Origin: Lepidodermella squamata
Lineage: Eukaryota; Gastrotricha
DNA: 64,000 bases
Assembly: GCA_047495785.1 (NCBI GenBank)
Contig: JBLDXI010000020.1
Coordinates: forward strand, 682,001 to 746,000
Reading direction: 5' to 3'
The notes below the pieces were generated by a model. That model ran no database searches. It saw only the letters and a list, made by a program, of their open reading frames with translations, and was not told the origin of the DNA. Shown here in pieces: positions 34,418 to 47,666 of the stretch. A program made the position numbers and the translations under genes. Within the stretch, counting starts at the first letter, position 1. Each line of letters begins with the position of its first letter.

Positions 34418-36988
34418 TAATGTGTAATTGCTAAGCTATTCAAGTGGAAAATGCTAGACACAATATATTATGCATTATTGATTATCAAATCTTCCTTCAC
34501 TTGACATCAATTTTTGTATACCCATTGGTAACATGATCTGTTTTCTTTTAAAATGGACGCTTAACACAAACAACCGAAAAAGAACTCGGTCATTCTTTCA
34601 TAAAGCTGAAGCGAAGCATGAAACCTGGTTCATTTTTCAATGAAAAGACATTTTTCTATTAATGTGGCTGTCTATTAATTTTTGTTGAATAGAATTCTAG
34701 TCGTCTCTTTATTTGATACGCTATATGTTGAAAATGCCTAAGATATCTAGTTCCCACCGACATCTTGCACCCATGTTCTTAACTTTTCCGTTTTTAACAT
34801 GCTGTCAAAAAATCTAAATTGCGAAATAACCGCAATTTTAATATCGCATATTTAATAGCATTTTGGGGAGGGTTTTTCGCTGTTTAGTCGCTTTCGCCGT
34901 TATGTCGGTTTCGGTGTTCTGCGCACTCGCTGTTTTGACGTCCTACCGTCATTCATATTTATTTTGTATTCATTTTTATTGGAACTAATCTGTGTGAATT
35001 GTGACATGATATTTATCATCAATTATTGTTTTACAGTGCGCTGCAATTTGTGGAAGGCTAGGCATGCAAATAATTTAGAACCTCACGCCATTTCGTCGAG
35101 ATAATATTTAACCATCCAATTCGTGAGATCTAATGAGAATAATTGTGTCCTGATGATCGCGTGTAAGTCTGCGTTTTTGTTGGTAAAAATTTCTTCTTGA
35201 GCCATAAATTTCACAATCATATCTTAGTTTTCTAATTTTTAAAATTGGAGAAGATAACGGTTAATATAGCTTTCTGTTCTGATTAACAGCTGCTCAATTT
35301 CTCGCGGAACACATTCCATGTCTCGGCGCCGATTGCTGATAGTTGTGATATTAATTCTATATATCGTTGCATCGCTTTTAAACTTTAAAATTCATTGATT
35401 TCTTGACGAACTGCGCATTTGAAGCTAAGCTTTTCAGATTAATGCAGATATCAACAACTTTTCGTCTTTTGATAATTTCCGGATGCAGTTTGAGTTTTTG
35501 AAATGACTAGAAGTATTTTTGTCTAGAAGTAATCACTGTAAAACTACTTGAGCGGAAAGCATGGGTCGTTAGATACGTCGTCGGATCGAGATAAAATTCC
35601 GGTATTATCTGATGGAATATCAATCGCCACTTCAATCGGCGCTTCGACGGACACGCTTATAATTTTTTAAATTCTTGTTTGTTTTGGGAAAAAGAACTGG
35701 TAAAATAACAGCCTATAATCAGTAACCAGCCCTTATTGAAATAACCGCATGTAATGAAGAATTTGCTTTACGGTCGGCTGTCATTCTGGCGAGATTTTAA
35801 TTTTTCTACCTGCTTTGTTTAAATCGCGGCGTAGCGTAATATTTACCATGGTTGTTGCGATTTTCTATTTGCTAGAAAATGCACCAAACTGCTACCCCGT
35901 ATTTATACGCGGCTCGCATTTCACGCAAGCGATGGACGAATTTAGAATATAAATTGAGCGACGGCTTCGTTCATTTTATCCGTCCATCTATCTGTCTACG
36001 CGCTGCGTCAGATCACAGGCTCCGCAGAAGCGTGCTGCCGCTGCAGTCTTGAGCGTTAGCGCCGAACCTCATGTATAGGCATACGTATATACGTTTACAT
36101 GGCGCGTGTCGCCTGCTAGTCAATAATTTCATGTGCCTTGCTTATCACACCTCTCGTTTGCTCGTTCTTTGCTCGCGCGTGTTTTTTTCATAGCTAACCG
36201 TTGATTTTTCTATATTGCGCATCGCAATCAGAATTTTAATATATAAACCAATACAATATGAAACTGTCTAAGCAACTGACTAGTGATTGCTCCTTTTTTG
36301 CTTTATTAATATCGATTGACACTGTAAGCCTTGTATTTTGTATCGCACAGGGTGTAAGGCTGAAATGAGATTTATAAATTTTACTTCTGCCGTACTTTTT
36401 ATGATCTTCAAACGGCAAAGCTCATCGATCGATTTTTTGTGTATATTTCATAATCTTTGACAAGCTGCTTATTGCTAGTAAAACGATGCCATATATATAC
36501 AATGGTACGTGAAGCTTTACGCCACCAAAGAGACGGGTGCCTAGGGTACCTGTATGCTTCATCCGACCTCGTGCTCACGTGTCCGATTCATGAATTCTTT
36601 ATTATTGAATTAGGATGCCATGCGGTGATGCCTCAGACGAAATAGTGTCGCCTTTGTTGTAGCAGGGCACTACTAAATGCTCCGGCTCGCGCGGCTTTGC
36701 CTGTCGCCCATTCGTTTTTTGCGGCTTATTATTAGGTGCATTCTTGCCGTCATTTCCATTTTTTATCGTTAACTAGTGATGATACGATGTTTCATTTTAT
36801 GCGCCGCTACTATTGCGCCGGCGACGGCGACCACTACTATTATTATGCTCGTTCGTTCATTCTTTTTTCTGCTTTGGCCCGGATCCCGGATCTCCCACCG
36901 CCCATTTTCGAATAAAGATGTATGGAAAATATTGATCCATTAATATTTGGGGTACTCTTCTCCCTCGATTTTTTTGCGTTGATAAGCG

Positions 36989-37040
36989 GTATATATATAT
37001 GTGTGTGTACATTTATACATTGTTCATGTGTGTATGTATA
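36989..37040 (+). repeat. TATATA/TGTGTG microsatellite
   Basis: An alternating purine-pyrimidine tract (TATATATATATGTGTGTG and a following TGTGTGTATGTATA). Simple low-complexity DNA. Confidence 0.7.
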
Positions 37041-37719
37041 CAAAAAAGTTCAAACACATTTTTTATAGCGCACTTGGTTTTATTCTTTATTTCCAATATA
37101 TTTACTACTATTCTAACGGCAGTTCGAATTCCATTATTACTTCGTTTGCACTTACTTATGTCTCGTATCGTCAATATTGTACGATATTTTTTTACGAGAT
37201 TCTAATTTCTAACTATGGCGTAATACTAACATAATTTTGGTTTTGTCTCAAGTCCTATATTGATATGTATGCGGGCACGGAGGAACGGAAAATGTTCAAA
37301 AATAAGTCTATCATAATCTTGAATAAAAATTTGCCGTTCGGTGCGCGTATCGGCTGAGGAACTCAAGACTAGCATCGGCTATGTAATGACAAAGCCCGTA
37401 CTCCGGAACCTCTTCACGACTAACTAAATTTCAGAGCCATTTTCATTGAAAAATATATACATCGATTTCTTCTTTTTATAGTTTATTTTTTATTTAGTTT
37501 GTAATCCATAAAACTCAACGAAACCAATTTATGAGACACGCCTGGGGCGGTGTCTAGTTGATGTTAGCGAGAAACGTTGCCACCGGCCCTCCCAAAACAA
37601 GGCATCAGAGATAATGTATACTGTTTCAAAGAGCAGCTAGCCTGCGACAAAATTCCAACACCACCGCAGACCTTATTTTTGCTTCGACTTCGAGCGGCAA
37701 ATTCAATAATCAAAACGAG

Positions 37720-40700
37720 ATGGATCCGTCAACTTTGTCCGGCTCTGGTTCTGGTGCTTCGGGCGGCGCGGCGTCTAACAGCGGATCGATCACCGGCTCG
37801 GGCTCCTCGAGCAACGAGCCCGAACTGTTTCGCTTTAAAGGGCATGTGTTTTTGCGGCGAACCTATCACAAGCCAACGTATTGCCACTACTGCGGTGATC
37901 TTTTGTGGGGCCTCATGAACCAAGGATTTTCTTGTATCATTTGCAATATGGTATCGCACGAACGATGTATGCGAGGCCACTGTCTATCGCCGTGTGCAAC
38001 ATTGCTTCAAACTACAATAAAAGTAAGATTTTCGCTCAACTTGGCAGCTGTATTAGTTAGCGCTACTTATTGATTTAATGACTAGACGGATTATTTTTAA
38101 TCTAATTATTAGTATTCTTACAAGCCTTGTACTTATTGGAACAAAGAAGTCATTTCATTAATTAATCGTTAGAGATGGGCATATTTTATGACAAGTAATT
38201 AGGTAATAAAGGGCATTTTTATTACGTGGGCAGACTGAAAAATTGCCCGACAAATGAAGATGAATTGCTTCAACACCCAACTTAAATATTACCTTTATTT
38301 TCAGATGCCAGCTCCTCATGCTTTCCTGGAAACAAAAACCGGTAAAAGAAAATTGTTCTGCTCGGTGTGCCGCCGTAGGATCGTCGATCGAATGCTACTT
38401 CAATGTGAACGTGGGTTTTTTACTCGAATCTTGTCGCTGATTATTCACTTTGCAATATTCACAGTGTGTGAGACTTATGTTCATTGCGATTGCCACAGAT
38501 CTGCTTTGAACAACTGCCGTTTGTTTTATTCGGCAGCTCCTGCTGATCGTGGAACTTCGGTGAGAGAAGGTCTATTTATAGAATATTGATCTTGACCAAT
38601 TATTTTTTCATAGGAGCAAGTTTTACCCGCGTCTGCTACTCATGTTTGGCGTGAGGGAAATTTGCCGACCTCGTCCAAATGTGCCGCATGCAACAAAACC
38701 TGTGCTTCGACTGACTGTTTTTCCGGACTTCGCTGTGAATCGTGCCAATTAACTGTAGGTTGACCAAATTCTCGAGAGTCCAATACTGACTGTTTCCTTG
38801 AAGGTTCATTCTTACTGCAAATCTCTTGTTGTGCAAGACTGTGACTACGGTCCCCTATCTGCGAGTATATTGAACCCAGCCGCTGTTTTTATCCCACCCG
38901 CCGTAATTAACGATTTCAAGTCTCAAATTGCTCCACGAAAGGGCTCTGTCTGTAAGTACCATCTACCATCTCATATCACCACCGAATTTTTTCTATCAAA
39001 TTATTTCCAGCTTTCATCGTCGCTCCTGAAGAAGATTCGGGTCCTAGCAGTGAGCCGCCATCTCGCCTGGACGAAGACTCACCCCTATCGTCTCCAACTA
39101 GGGCCGATTTTAAGCATCGGTTCACTGAAGAGCAAGAAGTTTTCATATATGATGGGCGAGAAGCGTTGCGTCGTGGAAATCGGAAACAGCTCTTCATTAC
39201 ACAAACAACAACCGTTCTTTCGGCTCTAGTAAGACCTTACTGAATAGCCTGTTCAATAATTGAAATAATATCCATAATTAAGGATGGCGCCCTTCGTGCA
39301 TTCACAATATCAGATGATCCTTCCAAGTATGAATTTCTGATTGTGAACGGTATGGGTATTCGTTTTTTTTAAGTTGGATTCTTGCAATTGATGTATTTTT
39401 GTTAGCTGACATGGTGCCTGGACGCGTCGTCGATCCGACCAGCCCGCTGTTTTGCCAGCTACCGTTCTTCACGCGGGCCAATTCACAGGGCTCATCAGGC
39501 CACGCAGCATCATCGCTGCCTGCTCAGCCGGGCAGTCTCGAATCCAGCGGCGGACTTTCTAGCTCTTTGGCTACTGGCGCGGCAGCGAGCAGTAGCGCAG
39601 GGCTCGCATTTCCTGAGGCTGTTCATTTGCTCCTGAAACGTCGCTCATCCGAAGCTGGTTTTGTCACTTTTTACGCAGATTGGATCAAGTACATATTGAT
39701 ACAGCCCTTGAAAACTGATTATATAGTTTTTGCTTTACAGAAGCGATGCAGGTACCCGCTCAGTGTTTTGCACGTCTAAAATGACAGTGGCAGATGCAAT
39801 TCAAGTCGTACTGAGGAAATTTGATCTTCCCGTAAGTTTTTTCTAAACTCACGTATGCCATTTCACCAGTTGTATTACTCATTGAATTAAAGATTCATAG
39901 TGTTAACATTCAACTTAATTTAATGCGATTAACTTCAACAATATATAGGTATATAGAGCAAAATAACGAATGCACTAAAAATTCGAAAACGATTTACAAT
40001 GTCTGCCGGAGTTGAATTTCGCTAGATGAACTATAAGGATATTTTAGAAAGTTTTGTACTGTAACATCTCCTAGCCAAGGGTGCAGCACATTTTGTCGAG
40101 AGATAGGCGTGGGTTCTTTTTGCGCCCGAGTAGTGCCGCCAGTTGTGACGGCTGCTGTAGATCGACTTCCTGAGCTGCGTCTTTCGGGGCGCGTTGGCGA
40201 ATGATTTTGCCGCTTGAACCACCAGCTGAGCTATCTAGAGATGCAATAAAGTCATTTTCTGCCGATTGAAATTTGCGGCGGCCTTTTAAAACAAATCCAA
40301 ATTATTTAGGAGGCATAATTTCAATATTATTACCTTTCCCTGTTCGTGTCTCCTTTGCGCCAAAGGCAGAGTCAATCGCCATGGCGGCAACGATGAAGGC
40401 TAGAAGCAAAGTCGCTCGGACCATTTTTTAATAAAAAATTAATACTAAGATAAAACACAAAGCTGATAAGAACAGCAAGTGCGCAATTTGGAATTCAGTG
40501 TTAAATGATGTTTTCTCATTCCAGAATGTTTCGCCCTCGGACTATGTACTCCGGCTGGTATCACTTGAAGCCACTAAGGACCGCGAGGAAATACTTATTC
40601 CACAGAAGGAAATACTATGGGGTTATTTGGAAAATCTACATAACGTAAGATTTTTGGCAAGATAATTTGAGTAGAATTAATTGTAAATTTCCATTGCAGG

Positions 40701-43099
40701 CATCTTTGAGTAGTGCGTTTTTGAGCCGAGTCTACGTGGGCCCTGTGTCGGACTTGATAGGTGACTACCCTGTATCGGTTTTCGTGGGCAATCTACCGTC
40801 TGGGCGATCGCAGCGTGAGTACGAGTCGGCAATTGGACGGAAGCTAGGAGCAGGTAAGAAAACATCAGAAATGATAACTAAGATGAACTGAAACGTATGA
40901 CTAAATTGACCACGAATTGCCGTAATGAGAAATTCGTTCAAAGTGTTTGCGGGGTGTGCGCAGCTATTTCCCTAGAGGCATTAATTTTATCAGCCGCGCT
41001 GATGTATCATCGCTCCCCGCAAGGATTTGCCAAATCGGCCGTGCCAGTAAAGGGTGTGACTAATTGTGCCCTGAAACGATGAAAAATTCCGCTGAACATC
41101 AGTGTAGTGGGGTGTAAAAATGAACTGCTAATTTTAATCAAATATTGCGGGGAGGCGTGGTTCCTTGTTGACTTACTTCTTAGTATACTGAGATATTTGT
41201 TTTTCGTTATCGAGCAGCTAATCGCTGGTTGTCGATCGAAACCATCTACTACGAGCATGGAGCAATCGTGTTAACGTTTCCGAACGCTACCTCTGCCATC
41301 AACGCGGTTAAGCTGTTGCGCGATGCCCCCGTGCCGTCGAACTTCAGCGCGACATCCGGCGCTGCGGGCGTCGTGACACAGAACGTCGGCGGTGGATTAT
41401 TGACGCAAACTAACAGCAATAGTACGGCTAATATCAGCGGCAGTGCGGCGGCAAGCGGTACAGGCTCGACGAGTGGCGATGCGCCGCCGGCACCGCAGCA
41501 GCAGCAACAACTCATGTCCCATGCCAGTTCAACCGGCAATACTGCAATAGATCCGGCTGCGGTCGAAAAATCGGATAAGCGACTCATATGCATGTGTCTA
41601 CCACGAATTAAGGTTAGCGTAATATACACGATCATTCATAAAATGAATTGTCTAGACTCTAATTAATCGATTTCGCTATCAGTATCCGGAGTAAATTATT
41701 CAAAATCCTCATGGGATTATTTTTCAAAATTGATCAAAACAATCTGTGAAGAAATTGATTAAAAATGACCATTTCTCATATTTTTTATTGTTTTTTTGCC
41801 AGCCTTCGTCGGCTTTCAGCGAAAACGTCCCGGTTTTAGTTCTTGTTAACACGCGATCAGGAGGCTGCCAGGGCGTAGAACTCGTCCGCAACTTCCGGCT
41901 CCTTCTCAACCCGTGCCAGGTGTTTTCGATCGAACAGGGCGGGCCGTTGCCAGCGCTTCACGCGTTTCGCGAGCTGCCCAGCTATCGAATCTTGTGCTGC
42001 GGAGGCGATGGCACCGTCGGCTGGGTGCTATCGTGCCTCGACAACGTCTCACAGGAATCGGCGTGCCAGTCACCGCCAGTCGCCGTCATGCCGCTCGGCA
42101 CCGGCAACGACCTGGCGCGTGTGCTGAACTGGGGCGCCGGCTTCACGGTGGGCGAACCGCTCGTCGACCTCCTAGCCGATGTGATGTGCGCGGATGCAGT
42201 TAATTTCGACCGGTGGACGATTTCTATTGCGCCCTCGGAGTCGACCGTCGCCCCGGCGTCGTCACGCATGCCTGCTAACGTCATTTCGATGACAAAACAG
42301 AGCGCCGAGGACAGTTCAAGCGTGCTGCTCATGAACAACTACTTCGGCATCGGCATCGACGCTGAAGTTGCTCTTGGTTTTCACAAGCTGCGCGAGGAAC
42401 AACCCGACAAGTTCAAGACCCGCTTCCACAACAAGGGCGTGTACTTGAAAATGGGCCTCCTTAAAATAATAGGCCGCAACGACAGCACTGATTTGCATAA
42501 ACTGATTCGCGTTGACGTCGACGGGCGAACGATTGAACTGCCGCCGCTTGAAGGCGTCGTCATTCTCAACATCAATTGCTGGGGCTCTGGCTGTGATATG
42601 TGGGGTGGCGAGCGGTCGTCGACCTTCAGTAAGCCTAGCTATGACGACGGCCTGCTCGAGGTTGTCGGCGTCAGCGGGGTCGTGCATCTCGGCCAAATTC
42701 AATCTGGCATCCGGTCGGCGATTCGCCTGGCCCAGGGTGAGCACATTCACATTACTCTGCTTCAAGATCTTCCCGTGCAAGTCGACGGCGAGCCGTGGCT
42801 GCAACCAGCTGGCCACATCAACGTCAGGCGATCGGCCCTACGCGTTAGTTTTATGCCAGTTTCCAGTTCCCTATAAAATAGCCATTTTTGTTTTTCAGGC
42901 TGTTATGCTGAAACGTGTAAAGCGTAAAATGCTGCGTCGTAACACCGAGCCGCCAAGTCAACCCGGTTCAGCTGCCCAAGGCGGTCGCGGAGGTAGTGCA
43001 GCAGGAGGAGGAGGAGCATCAAGTTCCGCCAACCCCTCGCTGCCGGTTGTTGCCGCTCTAACCTCGTCTGCGGAAGAATCATCGGGAGAAACAAAATAA
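37720..43099 (+). CDS. Diacylglycerol kinase, theta type (DGK-1-like)
   Basis: Fourteen exons (37720-38022, 38305-38410, 38465-38559, 38614-38754, 38804-38951, 39011-39228, 39283-39349, 39406-39688, 39741-39831, 40525-40644, 40700-40853, 41218-41612, 41803-42843, 42899-43099) sum to 1121 codons. A Ser/Gly-rich head is followed by three cysteine-rich C1 domains (HVFLRRTYHKPTYCHYCGD; LFCSVCRRRIVDRMLLQC; CAACNKTCASTDCFSGLRC), a Ras-association-like part (MTVADAIQVVLRKFDLP), a Ser/Thr/Gln-rich linker, and the catalytic domain: VLVNTRSGGCQG, the ATP-site GGDGTVGW, MPLGTGNDLARVLNWG, accessory domain NYFGIGIDAEVALGFH, NINCWGSGCDMWG. Three C1 domains plus this order are diagnostic of DGK-theta. It converts diacylglycerol to phosphatidic acid, ending DAG signalling, at membranes and in neurons. 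Further 5' non-coding exons are possible. Intron 9 (39832-40524) hosts an antisense gene. Confidence 0.93.
40071..40424 (-). CDS. Candidate secreted peptide precursor nested in a DGK intron
   Basis: Two exons, 40334-40424 and 40071-40258, joined in phase by a GT-AG intron, give 92 residues. A clear signal peptide (MVRATLLLAFIVAAMAIDSAFG, about 22 residues, shown here in two parts by its ATG at 40424 and cleavage after SAFG) is followed by a hydrophilic propeptide. A classic amidation and dibasic cleavage site, LLGRKK, precedes NPRLSLDKMCCTLG, which ends the protein with a C-terminal Gly able to become an amide. I recognise no family. The gene is on the strand opposite DGK, wholly inside its 693-bp intron 9. 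It was overlooked as one frame because each exon is short. Its C-terminus resembles that of the gene at 44477-45013. Confidence 0.6.
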
Positions 43100-44476
43100 C
43101 GAATGCATCGAAAGTTTATTTTTAATTGCGCTAGCTTTACAATTTATTATTTACACAATTATTATATAACTGAATCATATTTTAACAAATTTTCCCAACT
43201 TCGCGTCATTGCTGTTAATATGCCATTCTTTGTTATGTTCAATATTCGGTTGATAAAAATTGGCAAGAATCTTGACATGCGGGTGTTGGCCTTGTTCTGC
43301 TGGCGGAACTTGGCTCGTGCCTGCCTGCAAGATTTGGCTCAATTTTTTAACTCGGCGTTTGCTCGAATGATAACTACTTTACTGAGTGCTTTTCTGACCT
43401 ATCATCCAGTTGATGGAGTCGATTTTATTTTCTAAAATCGAGTGAAATTTCCAACTTCAAGTGAAATGAGCAGGCAACTAGTAACGCGCGATTTTCCTGT
43501 CATCTTCAAGGCTGTTGTTTTTAAACTTTCGAATTTTTAATTGATGAGCTGTTCTGAGAACGTACCTATTTCTACCGTTTCAATATCCAGTTATACATTT
43601 ATTAATAGTATATGCTATACTAAAAATTACAACTGATGTCCAATTTCGAAATGATACGTTTCATCTTTGTTATGTGTTTGCAAATTTCGGCGATATCTAT
43701 GTTTTTGATATTTTATTTGTTCTCTGTGTCATCATTTAATCTCAATTTCAAGCTTTAGACTGAGCCAAAAACTTCAATTTTCAGCCACGGATACCTAGTT
43801 GCAATCTTGCCCGGGTTACCTGATCACAAATTAAAGAATCTTATAGCCAATATGAATGAAAAATGATGCGAATTTTCGAAGCCAAGAATCTGTTAAATAT
43901 GACTGCCAACGAATTCTAACATATCGGTTGTGTTCCGATTGATGAGATGAGATCTAATTAGGCCAACGAGTTCAAGTTTAGTGAACACAACGGTTACTAT
44001 TATGAGAATTATGACGGTGATTTAACAAGCCACTGAATCCATAAGGTTAATATATTTACATCGAAATATCTCTATTCCATTTTCACTCCGTTGTTTCTGA
44101 TTTCCCTGTTATAGCTGAATGTTTTCCATGTTAACAAATCTGCATTCTTGTGAAATCTGATAATTTCTTGTTTCCTTGTGCCACATACCTGTTATAAATG
44201 TCTATTTTTTGTCTATTTTTTATGCGATATATGTTAATTGTTGATCTGTTGAAACGTTGCATTTTATCTGATATGTTTAGTGACGAGAGATATACAAATT
44301 GAATAAATTTGAATTTCGGAAGTGACACTTTTTTTAATTATCAGGAACCCACTCATAAATGACGATAGGTCTTCAGTCTACGCCGGTTTCGAATACAATG
44401 TATTCAAAGCAGTCATTCTTTATTCGGAATAAATTACTTCTCTATTTACTAGAGCGGCTAACAAAGCTGAGAATTC
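43100..44476. other. Intergenic, DGK 3' side
   Basis: A+T-rich DNA containing the DGK 3' UTR. One plus-strand open frame (43103-43435) directly follows the DGK stop but has no coding features. Nothing else recognised. Confidence 0.45.
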
Positions 44477-45013
44477 TCAGCCGATTACACAACAAACCAT
44501 ATTTAGGGATATCTTTTCCAAAGCCGGTTCAGTTGTGGACGTTTCCAGAAGCAATGGGACTGTCGGTTCCGTTTTTCCAACCGTTTTGGATTTTGCAGGT
44601 TTTGTCGATTTCTGCTTCGATTCAGATTCTGCTGGCTTTTTTCCGGCAACGTTGGAAGCGAGATTCGTGCGTATTGTGCTGATTACTAGAGAGTTGTTGA
44701 CTTTGCGCCTATCGTTATAGGCCAACAAAGTCAGGTTCTGTCGCCTCACTTTTCTAATTGGCGCTGAACTACGTCTCGCCGAGCTCATCGGTTTCGACGA
44801 GTTGGTTGTAGCAGGTGGAATTTCAGGGGATACCTCGCTCAGCTTTCGAAATTCACTCTGTGGAAATCGATCCGGGAAGTCGAATAGCTCGTAATATTGA
44901 ATCGCAAATTTCGAATGATGGCCTGGCGAAGGGAGCCAATATGCTGATGTCGGCTTGGTAGTGCATAATAACTCGCAATAAGAAACAAGAAATAATGTTA
45001 AAATGATCAACAT
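44477..45013 (-). CDS. Candidate secreted peptide precursor with C-terminal Cys-Cys-x-x-Gly
   Basis: One exon of 178 residues from the ATG at 45013; an ATG further upstream in frame would bury the signal sequence. Signal peptide MLIILTLFLVSYCELLC. The remainder is hydrophilic with many basic cleavage sites (ARR, RKVRR, DRRK) and one Gly-Lys-Lys amidation site (NVAGKK), then a Lys/Ser/Thr-rich spacer and the C-terminus KISLNMVCCVIG. That end matches the nested peptide gene (RLSLDKMCCTLG) at 5 of 12 identical and several conservative positions, ending at the same Gly-stop. Together these suggest a neuropeptide-like precursor. A cryptic donor (ATG|GTTTGT) lies inside the last codons, so a different spliced end is possible. 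Confidence 0.55.
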   Translation of the reverse strand: MLIILTLFLVSYCELLCTTKPTSAYWLPSPGHHSKFAIQYYELFDFPDRFPQSEFRKLSEVSPEIPPATTNSSKPMSSARRSSAPIRKVRRQNLTLLAYNDRRKVNNSLVISTIRTNLASNVAGKKPAESESKQKSTKPAKSKTVGKTEPTVPLLLETSTTEPALEKISLNMVCCVIG

Positions 45014-47666
45014 TTTATGCGTAAAATCTACGCGGAAATTTAGCAAAGCATTTCATATAATCTGAAATTCATATAATCTGGTGTTCATTGCGAGAAGCGA
45101 GAGGAACACCGAATTAACGTAGGAGGAATGTGAAGCAACGGATGCGGATGACGGAAGCTGACACCGATTATATAAGGTATAAGTGAATTTCGCTTTTACA
45201 ACACCATCAACTTGCAAGAAATGCGAAGCGCAGTTTGCAGTTTCATTCCTTCGAGATAAAAAATCGAAAATAGAACCTTGGAAGTAGATAGCAATAAAAA
45301 AGTATTGAACTTGGAGACTTGTAACAGAAAGCATCAATTTTTCAATTAAAGGTGCGATTTTTCGCCCACAAGTAGCCGTGCAGTTATAGAAATACCTTGT
45401 CATGGGATATCAGGCCATTTCTATGTTAACTAAGAAGAATGAGATGCGAGCAAAGATTATTGATTGGCCGATGATTAGACAAGTGCGAAGGTCAGCAAAT
45501 TATTTTATATGAATCCAATGCCAAAAAAGTAATCATCCAAGAAGGTCAAAGAAAGCTATGAAGGACCAAGAATAACAAAAAAACTTCACAAGCGCTAAAT
45601 TTCAGCGTTTCAAATTAATGCAGACGCTCGATAATTCAAACGCAAATCGACTAGTAAAAGCGCATTTGACCTGCGGCAGAAAAAAAGTCGAATGCGCAAT
45701 TTAATTAAGCTGGCAATCGATTAAATTCAGCCTTTGGACTGATGCCTCACGAGACAGCAGTCCATGTGAATCACTTTTCACGCAGAAAGTTGTCCGTATC
45801 GCCTGTTTCGCTAGAGCCAGTACTATAAACTAAAATATGAGGCCTTGTTTCGCAGATGATTTGTTTACTGTCCACAGTGTCGCGATCAGCTGATCCTAGC
45901 ATTCTGTATAAAAATCGGCGCCGTAAATAGTGTCAAGCCGCCTGAAAGGTAGAAAAGGCGAATGGGTCACATGGACTCGAAGTAGCAGAATAGATGTCAG
46001 CTTTGCTACCAACGTTTCAGAGGTGGTACAAAAGCTGAAGAACCAAGAGAACCTTGAAAATACTCTTTAAAGAATAATGATTAATACTCCGCCCATAGAC
46101 GCTAGGTACTGCATAATATCCTCCTTATGGCGTCATCAGCGCACTGCCGTTGACAGGCGCAACTCTGGTGGGGAACAGAAGCGTGTGGAATATGCAGTCT
46201 CTAGTGTATTTTTGTTATTATTTTCATAATTATTGATCGATTTACTTGCTTGGAGGTGATGATAACATGTTAACAAAATTCTGTATCGAAATTGACCGAA
46301 ATCTCAATAGAGAAATTGTGAATGGACATGGACATGAGGTGTCATGACACCTAGCTTGGCTTCAGCCGAGTATTGCTGGGAAATGTAACAAATTTGGTTG
46401 GATGAAATGAGGTTATCTGCATAACAATCGAAACACGTAATTTTTGCTCCTAGTCTGGCGATGAAGCGATTGAAAAATCATCCTAAGGCGAACAACAACT
46501 CAGAAGACTGCCTGCGTGCCTTGGTGGAAAACAGATGACATTTGGCTTTGTATGCGAGTAGATTATTGCTCTCCTAAAAAATGAAGCAGCCCCTTATGTT
46601 GCATCATCAGCTGGTTCAAGAAGTAGAATATAGTTATAATCAGGCTCTGAAATCCTATCCCTTTCAAGTCCCGAGTCAAGAGTCCTCCGCAAAGCATCGA
46701 ATCCTGACACGCTTCGAGCGTTCCAGTATTCTTGGCTTATTGCGCCATGTCTCCTATTAAACAAGCACATGGTTTGTCTTGAATTAAGGAGAAATCTTTG
46801 GATGTTGGATGAAGAGACGAAGTGGGGGAGCGAGAGAAAGAAAGAAGGAAGGGTGGGAAAAGAAGAAAAAAAACGAGACATTTTATAGGATCAACTGCGG
46901 CCAGTTTATAGTCGCAGGACTCTATAATATATTTTATATATCAATTATATAAAGTACCCGGTTACTTTTAAAAATTATAGAAATATGAACATTTTCTTGT
47001 TTCTTGTCACCGGGTTCCGCAGCGTCTCGGGTTGCCCTTCCGCGAACGCTAGTTGAGAGGCTCCGGAGTCTATGTCTGCCTGTTGCTGTATGCTACGTGG
47101 TGCCCAATTTCATGCTTGATGCTAAAGGTAAGAAGTTAAATGGTAAATGGTAAATGGTTTAGCAAGATTTCCCATGGAACTCCACGCCCCCTCTTCAATC
47201 CTCGGCCAATTAGCTTGTCAGCGTTCACTGTTGACCCTTGACTGCCACCTACCTTTAACCTCTTGTGCGAATAAGGCGTAAGACTTGAGAGCTTTACGAA
47301 ATAGCTCTCTTCTCTGTCCCTAACACTATCTCGTCGCGTGGATCTTTCATCTTCCCTGTAGGATGCATTCAGAGCCTTGTTTGTGGCTATTCTTGATCGT
47401 TAATCGTTAGCACAAGTAATAACATCGTCAAAGCTAAACTCAGCGTGTGGCTCGTGACTTGATTACCGCTGAATGTGATATATTTTTCCAGAAAGCAGAA
47501 AGCAGACGTATATTCTAACTTCTTCTATTTATCTCAGTCCACAGTTATCTTTTGCACTCTTTGCGCCTTGATCGCTTATGCCCTCGCCTTTGTCTAGCCA
47601 ATTGATAATTTTGTATGTTTTCGATTGATAGGATTTTAATTTTTAAATTGGGCAGCTGCTTTGAAA
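45014..47666. other. Intergenic region upstream of ARNT
   Basis: About 2.65 kb between divergent genes. Open frames at 45053-45403 and 46594-46881 (minus) lack coding features. Around 46800-46880 there is a purine-rich GAAAGAAGGAAGGGTGGGAA tract, and around 47130-47155 a short ATGGTAA-type tandem repeat. No gene recognised. Confidence 0.45.

Larger units (their letters stand above)
30567..37719. other. Gene-poor, A+T-rich block
   Basis: About 7.1 kb with no supportable gene. Open frames are short and lack domains. The block contains two MITE-like elements (listed), scattered degenerate CGAAAATTAATGG-type motifs (30780-30840, 31490-31600) and a TATATA/TGTGTG microsatellite near 36989-37040. 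It probably includes the upstream regulatory region or non-coding 5' exons of the DGK gene. Confidence 0.5.

Noticed and set aside
40031-40222. 63-codon minus-strand frame in the DGK intron
   Set aside because: It is a shifted frame of the second exon of the nested peptide gene; the spliced frame has a signal peptide and proper stop.
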